Shown: positions 51,301 to 63,300 of the stretch, piece by piece | How the letters are laid out: each line of letters starts with the position of its first letter | Numbering within the stretch: position 1 is the stretch's first letter | NCBI GenBank assembly: GCA_032622095.1 | Contig: CP136068.1 | Location: 124,503,989 to 124,567,988 of the forward strand | Direction of reading: 5' to 3' | Source: Siphonodentalium dalli | Lineage: Eukaryota > Mollusca > Scaphopoda > Gadilida > Siphonodentaliidae | Length of the DNA stretch: 64,000 bases | The notes under the pieces: model-generated | Seen by the model: only the letters and a program-made list of their open reading frames with translations | What the model was told of the DNA's origin: nothing | The model's database searches: none | Program-made: the position numbers and the translations under genes

Positions 51301-54300
51301 TGACAGATGTTTATAAGTCTGCAGCCACCAGTGGTACTCAGGTGTCCAAAGCAATAAATTATCTCATTCCAATAACACAGGCATGTGTTGTGTCTTGTTC
51401 TATTCAAATTTAATAGTGTATGGAAAGAGGTATGAATTATAAAGGGCCCATAACTCTGTTAAAATATACCGGATCAAACCCATATTCGCACCTGATATGT
51501 ATTTAGGGGTCAGAAATTCATATACCAAAATTGGTGTCGATCAGATGAAAAATGTTTGAGTCATCCTGGCTTGGATGAATTCTATTTAAAAACAAGAGTG
51601 GAAAGGGTTAACTAAACAATACCAAAATCCATACAGATGAAGAACGTGCTAAGAAAGATCTTGATAAGAAATATGAGGCAGATCAGAAGAAAATTGTTTG
51701 ACTTTGATGCATCAGATAGCATTTGTAAGCAGGGTTAATTATTTTCTAAACCGATCAACCAACCGATACCAAAAACTATACAGGTGAGCCATGTGTCATC
51801 ATAAACCTGCATATAAAATATGAACACAATGAGTAAAACAAGGAGCTAAATCTAAAAACAAAATCTAATTTTTTCTTCTTCTGTTTTTCTGAAAAAAGGG
51901 TCATAACTCCTTTAAAATTAATCGGATCAAACCCATATTCGAACTCGATCTGTATTTTGGGCGGTGAAACTCACATACCAAAGTTGGTTCCAATCAGATA
52001 AAAATGTTTGAGTTATGGCAGAATGCGTGAATTCTAAGTTGAAAAAGGGCCATAACTCTGTAACAAAATCTCGGATCAAACCCAAATTTGAACTCGATCT
52101 GTATTTTGGGCTGAGAAACCCATATACAAAATTTGGTTTCGATCGGATAGAAAATGGACGAGTTATCGCATTACTCGTAAAGTGTCTACGGACAGACGGA
52201 CAGACAGACAGACGGACGAACGACGAGTGGTCAATCCGGGCAACGACACTATGTTTACCATACTATGGTATGGGTAAACATAAAAAGAAATAGAATCTAT
52301 GTGAAGAAGTTTCTACAGAAATTTGATAATGAAAGTGTCAATGACACTGTAGCTCAACTTAGGTAGGGGAATAATTTAATGGTTGACAGTAAATGGAGGG
52401 ATTAGGAAAGGTGCTAATTGAAATGTCTAAGTAAGACAAGATGTGAATGTGAAGAGAGACCAAAAAATAAATATTGGTGGAAGTAGAAATGGAATGACAA
52501 TGTATATGAATGAACAATGTTAATTCTAAAATGGCCACCGGTGGCCATGTTTTTTTGCCGAATGACACCAAAATGACTCGTTCCCATCTACATGTCAATG
52601 TCAACATCCATGACAAATTTCATGAAGATCAAACAAACAGATCGGTCTATAACCCATGCTAATAGATTTAGTGATACAAAGAGTAAAATCCAAAATGGCC
52701 ATTGGTGGCCATATTTTTTTGCCGAATGACCCCAAATTGACTCGTTCTTATCAAAAGGTCACTCCGATGATTCATATGAAGTTTGGTGATGATCAGATCA
52801 GGGATGTGGTATGTAGGGTTTGTCAAAGTATTTAGTGATGCAAAGAGTAAAATGCAATATGGCTGCCGGCGGCCATGTTTTTTGGCCAAATGACCCCAAA
52901 TGACTCGTTCCAATCTAGAGGTCACCCCGATGATCCATATGAAGTTTGGTGATGATCGGATCAGGGATTTGGTCTGTAGTATGTGTCAAAGGATTTAGTG
53001 ATGCAAAGAGTAAAATCCAAGATGGCCACCAGCGGCCATGTTTTTTGGCCGAATGATCCTAAAATGACTCGTTCCTATCTGTAAATTAAGGGGGATAACT
53101 CCACCAAAAAATGTCGGGACAGATGTCATAATCGCAGGTGCACAGGTTCCCATGGTACTAAATATCTGTGCCAATTTAAAAAAAAATGACCTAAAAATGT
53201 AGGAATAAAAGCTCTGACAAAATTATACATGTTGCGAAAAAATTCTAAGTCGAAAAAGGGGGATAACTCCACAAAAAAAAGTCTGACAGAGGTCATAATT
53301 GCAGGTGCACAGGTTCCCATGGTACTAAATATCTGTGCCAAGTTAAAAAAAAATTGACCTAAAAATGTAGGAATAAAAGCTATGGACGAACAGACGACGG
53401 ACGGACAAGCTGATTCCAGTATACCCCCCCTAACTTCGTTGCGGGGGGTATAATTAGGTCCCCAGAGGGACGGACAGACGACGCTTAATTAAATTAACCC
53501 TCTGGGGACCTCATTCCTCAAATGACAGGCACACTAAACTCAGGCTTGATTGTGCTTTCTATTATCAGATTTCTCAATGGATAATCATGCCATCAAATGA
53601 AAAAGTAAACTCAGGCTTGTGCACAATGTGTACTGAATACCAAGCCTGCAAATAGCGTGTCTGTCATTTGCAGAATGAGGTCCCCAGAGGGTGAATTTAG
53701 TGACGCTACCCCGCATAGCGGGCTAGCATCACTAAATTCACCCTCTTGGAACCTCATTCTGCAAATGACAGGCACACTATTTCAAGGCTTGAGTGGTAAT
53801 TGATTGTTTTTTTCATCTCTATAAATAACTCAAATGAAAAAGATAGCAAATGAGCTGCAGCAATGCTCTAAGTAATCGACTTCTTAACCACAACAGAATT
53901 ATGGGTAACTTTTCAGGATTTAGTCGGAAATATGGCTTGTTGCCATTCATCGGAAAGCTCTCGGGGAGAGCTTTCCGATGCCCCGAGAGATTTCCGATGA
54001 ATGGCAACAAGCCATATTTCCGACTAAATCCTGAAAAGTTACCCATAATTCTGCTGTGGTTAAGAAGTTCATTACTTAGAGCATTACTGCACATGTCAAT
54101 TTGTGCTCGATATTAGTACTGTCCCCATATAAATATGACTGTAGACAGCTCGCTATTAATCATGTCCCCATATAAATATGACTGCAGACAAGTTACTTCG
54201 GTCAGCATTTTTCGATGTTCTGAAATTTGATTGCAAAAATCTCCTTAAAAACAAATCTGTTTGATATTTGGTTGATGGTAATCGAGCTGAGTTCTTGGGA

Positions 54301-57300
54301 TAGCTCAATAGACTATGTTGAAGTTGCCAGGTGCTTTATCTTGCCACCATTTTCTGCCAATTATGACAAGTTTGGTTAATACATATTTATTATAACAAAA
54401 GTTACAGTAATGCCATAAATAATCGACTCCTTAACCACAGCAGAATTATGGGTAACTTTTCAAGATTTAGTCAGATATATGGCTTGTTGCCATTCACCGG
54501 AAAACTCTCAGTGAGAGCTTTCCGATGAATGGCAACAAGCCATATTTCCGACTAAATCCTGAAAAATTACCCATAATTCTGCTGTGGTTAAGGAGTCGAT
54601 TATTTAGGGCATTACTGTATGTGATAGTGTATGAATTAATAATCATATATATTTTTATTAAATAAATCAATAGTTATACTGATTATTATTAGACACAACA
54701 TACAAATTTTCCTTGTAATTGTGAGTGATTGAGACTGTGACTGCGATTTCTGCCTTGTTGGTGTTAATGGCGTTATTAAAATTAAGTTCATTGTTTCTGA
54801 TTTACGTCATACTTCAGATCTTCTGTTTTGTTTCTATTGTAGTGCTAACCCTTTCTATACTGAATGGCTTCTCCCCACTCGGTCAGTAATAAAAGTATAC
54901 ATTTGAAGCATCTATTATTTATCTGGATGAATGTTAAGGAAATATGAGTAGGGAACAGACAATAGAAAGTGCAGAAGGAATCATACAATGGTGGGAGATG
55001 TTTAGGATTTAGTCGAAAATATGACTCTCACTAAGAGCTTTCCGATGAATGGCAACAAGCCATATTTCAGACTAAATCCTGAAATGTTACCCATAATTCT
55101 GCTGTGGTTAAGGAGTCAATTATTTATGGCATTATTGAACAAGGGATTGGGGCACAAGTTATATCAACCTATTGTAGCCCCTCTCCCAACCAGACCTGTT
55201 TACTTTCCCGATTTTGGTGGGAGTCTCCCGATTATGTGTCATTTCTCATGTGCTCCCGATCCGGAAACGAAATCTCCCGATTTAAAAGATGAAGCCAAAA
55301 ATTAGCCTACAGCTATAGCAAGCGATAAGCCATGCATGCTTTAGTGTTACAAATCAATTAGGAATATATCGCCTGCGAGTCAAACTGTGACAAAATGTTG
55401 ACACAACGTTGACTCTCTTTTGTCTAACAGCGTTGAGTAAGTAAATGCGGTCTTCAATGTCCAGACAAGGATTATAATATATCAAACAAGAAGCCTTCCT
55501 TTTTTGGCCACACTTAATAAAGTGTTGGTTTCTGCTAGTCCCAACCGACTGCTTTAAAACCGCCGACTCAAATTATTATATAGCTTATTTAAACTTTTTG
55601 TTTTTTTTAGTTCCGTTTCAGTCTTTGTGGTATTCCATGTTTTATATACGAAATAACAGAACGCGAATCGAACGGACCTCAAACAATTCTGTCAATACGT
55701 TCTCTCTTTAAATTCACTGATATTACCGGATGTTACTGAATATATTTGGCAACAAAATTATCCGAGAGCACCATTTTATAGTGCGCAAATATAGTTTTAA
55801 TCGTTGAATTGCCTTATTCGAAATAAAACGTGATCCATAACCGAAAAATCGTAATTTTATTCCCAATGATTTTAGAAATTAGAGGCACTCGGTAATCCGC
55901 TAATCAGTGTCAAGGCCGTTAATTGTGGCAGATGCAAACCAAATGCAACAAACAGTCAATATGACATTTAAATGAAAAATATGAAGTTTTTTCCATGATA
56001 ATGACATTGAAAAAAATCTCCCTATTTTTCACTAAATCTCCCTATTTCTGAGGACAAATCTCCCTCTTTCCAATTTTGAAAGTAAACAGGTCTGCTCCCA
56101 ACATAGATTTCCGGACCCGTAAATGATGGCAGAACAAACTTACCCGATATTGCTGCATAGTTCCAAACCAGGCATGGGGAGGCTGCCATTCTATCTTAAT
56201 ACAGTCCCTATCTTTGCTTTCTATCCTTGCTTTGCTCCAATGGTACAGATGCACATGACTAGGAGGACCAGGAACTGTAATGAAGTAGCAAAAAGATTTG
56301 TGACGGTCCCAATCCGACTAATAATACCCTGTCAGTAAATATGGGTTAAAAAAAGAGTAGCCATATTAACCCTTTCTATACTAAATAGATTCTCCCACTC
56401 AGATATAAAAGTATAGATTGGAATGGTTTATTATACATCTGTAGGGATGTTCAGGAAAATTGAGTGGACAACAAACAGGCAGAAAGATAATGAAGGTGCA
56501 GAATGATTCATTTTCATTGGAGGGAAATGCTATGATCATTTGTATAACTTATTATCTGAACATTTCTAAAGGGAACTACTTGTCAATGAGTATATGAAGA
56601 GAAAGGGGTAAGACATTTCTCTGTTGAAAAAGGACAAATACCTGCAATTACTGCTGAAAAAGAATCAGACAAATCTCACAGCTGCAGGTGCATAGGTTTG
56701 AATGATGGTAAATATCTGCGCCAAGATTTAAATCAATTGATGTGAAAATGAAGGAATAAATAACTTAAAGACAAAATACATGTTGACATAACATTCAATG
56801 TTGACAAGGACAAGAGCTGTACTAAAATAAATCAGACAGACAGACAGGGTCCGCGCTGGACCGAAATTTACTTTTGCCAAATAATTTGCCAAATGAAAAT
56901 ATTTTTTGCCAAATTATTTTAGCAGTTGCCAAATGTTATCCTTGATAGTACCATTTTCTATCAAGTCTTATGTTTCGACACTCGCGGTTTGAACGACTTT
57001 TGATATCGATAGAAAAGCAGTTAGTTAATAATTATATATACTCGCATCTCTATTGTGGTTTATCATACAACAATAAGCCAATCACCGAACAATACAATTG
57101 TAGAACGGTTTCTCCATCAGTAGGGCACATGACAGGAGGATTCGTAATCCCTCCAACCATCAGTACTAATGCTATGAGATTAACTGCATCTAAATAGAGG
57201 TGTTAACTTTCCCTCAACCTTATAAAACACCACTAATATAATTAAGATGTAAGAGTTTCCTGAAATTAATGGTATTGATTGACCAATATTTTTCAAATTG

Positions 57301-60300
57301 CTTGAGGAATTAAAATGTGACTTGCCAAATGAAAATATTTTTTGCCAAATGTTAATTATTTTTGCCATTGGCAAATTTGGCACGTGGCAGCATGAATAAA
57401 AGCTCCGAAAAATTAAGAATGCTGCAAAAAAAAATTCTAAGTTGGAAAAGGACAATTTAGCTTAAATCAGTCTAAACAATTACAAAAAATTTCAATCTTG
57501 ATAAAGAGCAACAACTGACCGATAATATTCTTATATGCTCAGACAAGTTCCCATTGCAAAAAATATCTGTACCAAGATTCAAAGCATTCGACTAGAAAAT
57601 GAAGCAATAACAGACAAAAGAATAGGCTATGAGGAGAGAAATTTAAAGTGTTTTCTTGAAAAAACGGATTGACCTTCAGTAAATTTAAACATTTCTCAAC
57701 CATATATCTCCATTATGCCAGGAACATGAATATGCCAGGAGGAGAAAACTTTAAGGCGTTTTCTTCCAAAAATAAAATTTCTAACCACAAGGCCTAAAAA
57801 AAAAAAACTGTTTTGGTTCTCAGGCCCCGCCTCATTGAATAAAAAGGGCTGTGTTAGGCATTTTTTATTGTGATGCCTGATGTTATGATAAAAACATGTC
57901 CACAGTAGATATGTGTTCGATATTAGTTTGCACAAGCCATGAAATAGTGAGCCTGTCATTTGTAGAATGAGGTCCCCAGAGGGTGAATTTAGTGATGCTA
58001 TCCCGCACAGTGGGCTAGCATCACCAAATTCACCCTCTGGGGACCTCATTCTGCTTAGGTCTTAGCAGAATGAGGTTCCCAGAGGGTGAATTTGGTGATG
58101 CTAGCCCACTGTGCGGGATAGCATCACTAAATTCACCCTCTGGGAACCTCATTCTGCAAATGAGAGGCTCACTATTTCAAGGCTTAAATGTGCATTGAGC
58201 TCTTACATTTCTGTGTAATGTGTGAAAAGTGACTTACTGCAATTAAGAAAATGATTAGCTGATCCTCATGCTCTTCTTACAATTAGTCATTGTGAACTAA
58301 ATTACACCAATTGTAACTCCACACAATTGAAAGGCACAGAATGAAATTCAGGTTCACATATTAGAATGGAGACGTATCGGTTTTTAGACAACAATAACAA
58401 TAGTGAATGTCAGGGGCATTATATAATGTTAGGTAATCCCAGTCGTACACTAGTAGTACAATGTCATTTTAATATAAGATTAAATTATGTTATATGCGTA
58501 ACAGTTCCCTCTACAATTCTGGTTATTTCTAGACAGAGAAAGGTATGCTTACTTTGTGCAGAAAAAAAATTAAAAATAAAAATAAAACCCTCCCTCAATG
58601 ATTCGAAAAAAAAAAAATTACCTGAGAAACAAAAAACATTTTTTGTTTGGCCTAACTACCAAATTTCTCCATATTTTGAAATGAAATGCTTACCTCCTTC
58701 ATTGGTCTTAATGATGATTGGCGTCACAGGATTGTAAACAGTTCCTTGTGCAGACTTCACATAAATTGTGATAATGTATGTTTTCAAGGGAGACAGCCCT
58801 TTTATAGTTTTGTTCAACGTTTTCGTGTCTGTTTCATTCACCCAAGAACTTGGTTCATCTTTAGCGCTGAAAAGAATTGCATCTCATTAGCTATATTCTA
58901 AAGAGGGTGATATTAAAGATTTAATCCTTCAATGACTGGAGCTTGCTGAAATTTTGCGAAAAGCCTGTGCAAATGCATTCTCTAACATAATATGCAAGTC
59001 TCCCAAAGGGAGCCTCGCATATATAAGAGAATACATTGGCCTGACAATATTTACCTTGATTTAACCTTGATCTTATATGCCAGTGCATTATCTAACATAT
59101 GTGAGGCTCCCTATGGGGGACTCGTATATATAAGAGAATGCACTGACACAGGATCTTTAATGCTGCGCCAGCGCGGATCTCATCATGAAAGGGCTAATCA
59201 GTGATCCAGCAATATTTTTTCAGGTTTATATTACTAAATTTATTACCACAGATGGCAAAAATATTATACAAACCACAAGTAACTCTCGCACCTTTTATTA
59301 ACCCTTTCTATACTAAATGGATTCTCCCATTCAACTATATAAGTATACATTGGAATGGCCTATCAGGAAAAATGACAGATCATAAAAGTGCCGAAAAACT
59401 CCTATTTATTGGCGGGAAATGTTCAGATAATAAGTTCAACAAATGACCTATCTGAACAATTCCTAAGGAAACTAAGTCATTCAGAATTTAGTATGGAAAG
59501 GTTTAACCCTTTACCCAACAGAAGGGCCCTGTGCCAATGCATTCTCTTATATATGCGAGTCGACCATAGGTTGCCTCGCATATATAAGAGAATGCATTTA
59601 GGCCAATGCATTCTCTTATATATGCGAGGCGACCTATGGTCGACTCGCATATATAAGAGAATGCGTTGGCACAGGGCATAACTGTAACTATCACAATGTG
59701 GTCAAGGAGCCGGTTCCAATGATATCCATATTTGTATGGTTCTATTGAGACAGACCGAAGATATTTTAGGCTGTTGAAGCTTTATTTGGCCGGTTTTGGC
59801 CGGTTTGTTGGGTAAAGGGTTAATGTCAACACTGAGATGATTTTGGTAACTAGAATGATATAGTGCAAACTGCTGAATTTGTATTAGTTCTGTTATGGGT
59901 GGATGGACAGAAAACCACTATTTACAGATAAACAAAGAAGGATAACAATAGAATGGAAAACATGAACATCTTTGGGCCCTCATTTGAGGCAGTACCGATG
60001 GCGAACATTCATACATACCAAATTTCATTGAAAACCGATAACGGGTGGCTGAGATATATACTGTGGCAGGCTGGACAGGCTGGAAGGATGAAGTCAATCC
60101 AGCATATTTCTCACTTTGGATTACTAGTAATAATATCAAGCTTTTACTAGTAGAAGAATGAGGTCCTTGGAGGGTTAATTTAATGACACTATCCTGCACA
60201 GTGGGCTAGCGTTATCAAATTGACCCTCTAGGGAGCTGATTCTGCATGGCCTCAACAGCTATGAGAGACCAAGGACCAGATTGAAGTTCCCCAGTTGAAG

Positions 60301-63300
60301 TTGGAGATGTTCACGCATTACTAACTCACCTCGATTATTCAATTTTATCTTCTGCAAATTAGGAGACATAGAAACTGAACAGAAGGGGAAAAAGTAACTT
60401 AAAACAATGATAATTTAAGACTTTAAATAATTCCCAGAAGATGAGGCCGAAGCAGAATGAAGTCCCCATAGTGTGAATTTGGTAAATTTCAGACACACTA
60501 TATCCAGACTTGAATAATATATAAGAAATGTTTACTTACAAAAATGAGACAATATATGATACACCTGAAGCCTTAGCTTCACCCCAAAAGAGGCTGATTG
60601 TGTCACTGTAATTTCCCTTCGATTTCAGAAATGAAACTCTGTATTTTTCATCTGAAAGAGAAGACTTTTACAGTTAGTAATGATGGTTTTTATATAGTGC
60701 CTAAAGGCACAGATGGCCTTTGTTTTTAATTATAATTTAGAAATTGCAGTTTTCAAGAATGAATAGTGCGAGCCAAGTATTTGTGTGCGATAAGCTAAAA
60801 ACTCACTACCGTGGTGATTTTTTTGGAAGATTGATTCACTGTGACTCATTCAAAACAAATATTGAGTGGCAAAAATTAGTGGCAGCTATAACAGTAAGTT
60901 AGTTTTAACCAAATTTCAAGTAGTGGGATCTCCCCGATGCTGAGTGTTTTGCTTATTGCACACTATTTACGCACTGCACTGGACGCAATACCCCCCGTAT
61001 TCAAAATGTTATTTGAGTGAAGTAGCCATTACCATATATTGGGCACTGAACAGGTATCCCTAACCCTAAACCCCTTAACCCTAACCCCTAAGCCTAATCA
61101 TAACTCCACAAAAAAAGTCAACAGGTATCCCTAACCCTAGACCCCCTAACCCTAACCCCTAACCCTAATCATAAATCCACAAAAAAACGTCAGACAGACA
61201 TCATAATCGCAGGTGCACAGGGTCCCATGGTACTAAATATCAGTGCCAAGATTAAAAAACATTGACCTAAAAATGTAGAAATAAAAGCTCGGACAAAATT
61301 ATGCATGTTGCAAAAAAATGTATAAGTCGAAAAATGGAGATAACTCCACCAAAAAATGTCGGACAGACGTCATAATCGCAGGTGCACAGGTTCCCATGAT
61401 ACTAAATATTTGTGCCAAGTTTAAAAAAAATTTACTTAAAAATGTAGGAATAAAAGCTCAGACAATATTATACATTTTGTGATCATTTTCTAAGTCGAAA
61501 AAGGGGGGATAACTCCTCCAGAAATTGATCAAAAAACGACTGAGAAAAACTCCTGACAAATTTGTGTCCACGGACGGACAGATGGATGGTACGACGGATG
61601 GACAAACAAGCTGATACCAGTATACCCCCCACAACTCATTGCGGGGGGTATAAAAACGACTGAGAAAAACTCCGGACAAATTTGTGACCACGAACGGACG
61701 GACGGTACGTACAGACGGACGAACAAATGGGTAGATATGTGGCTCCGACCTATGTGGCTAGAAATGGTAATGTGGCTTTAGTTTTTATGTGGCTTCTCTA
61801 GTAGCCATCAAATTGTATGTGGCTATCAAGTAGTAGATAGTGATAAAACTCCAGATTATGGATTCATAACATGTTGGAATTATAGCAGAAGAAGCTGATT
61901 AAAACTCAAAAACTTGCACACAGCAACTGGGACAGTGGAATAGGAGAAACTGACAGGTCCGTGATTGGGTGACTAGCCACATAAATGTCCATCAGTGTCC
62001 GACATCTCCTATTGACAGGTCATGGATGTCTAAATCTATGGACTTTTTGTTTCCAAATTTTGAGTGACTACAAAATTAAATAAGCTGATTAGGCCAAATA
62101 GATCATTTTTGAACGTCCATCTGAAAGCTGTTACGTGGCTAGCCACGCAACGGAAGTTATGCACATAAATATCCATTTTACACAATCTTAGCCACATAAG
62201 TAGTCATTAGTAAACACGTAAAGACGGACGGACGGTACAACAGACGGACGGACCGACGGACAAGCTGATACCAGTATATCCCCCCACAACTCGTTGCGGA
62301 GGGTATAATTATATACCCACATTTGAATAGGTCACATGACCATGGTGATTACTAGTGATATTTTGTGTGTGGTCACATATACCATGTACATATACATAGA
62401 TGTATAGGTGCGGGTAATGCAGTAATATTTTAATATATCGTATATATCATCTTATGTTGTTGTAGTTATAACTATATAGACATGTTGATATGTCGCAGCC
62501 ACATTGGCCACCCCACATTGGTCACATGACCTTGGTGGCCATCTTGGATCTATATATAATGCCAGTATAACCGTAAGTTTTTGGTATATTCCGACTGCAT
62601 TATGTTATAAGCTTGTGATGAATATATCATGCTGGTTAGGTTGCTGTATTTGAGTTTCAATTTTATATTATTGGTTAAAATGTGATAGCTAGAGACACAA
62701 GCGTGACCTATGAAAAGATCATGTGACCATGACATCACCAAGGGCCCTTATATAACTGTGCGCATTAGATAGTCCTATATATACAGAGACTCCCTCATAT
62801 GTTTCCTGGTGCTATATATAATCCGGAACTTATAAGCATGACAGGTATATGCCCACCACTGGGACTCATAAACGTCACATTAACTGGACGGCCATATTTA
62901 CACTTCATGTACCCGTCCTGCTGACAGCATGTACCCGATTTCGACTCAAGTCACTATCGGCAGTGTATGGGCAATTTGACTGCAGTCGCGACCAGCAGTG
63001 AAAGAGTTAAGACATATTGCAGACTAAATTCATAGAGAAAACAATCAGTTAGTATACAAACACTATCCCCATTGGAAGAATGTAGCAATGAACTAAGATT
63101 GAGAGCTAAGAGATAGAGCATCATTAACCCTTTACCCAACAGAACGGCCCTGTGCCAATGCATTCTCTTATATATGCGAGTCGACCATAGGTCGCCTCGC
63201 ATATATAAGAGAATGCAATGGCTTAACACATTAAAAATTATAAAATTGTTAAAGAATGTAAGAAAAAAGGGTTAAGACTTGAATATTTATATACCTGTAA

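Noticed and set aside
53819-54116. Recurrent peptide NGNKPYFRLNPEKLPIILLW on both strands
   Set aside because: Translation of the palindromic TA-MITE; the same peptide on both strands is a product of the inverted repeat.
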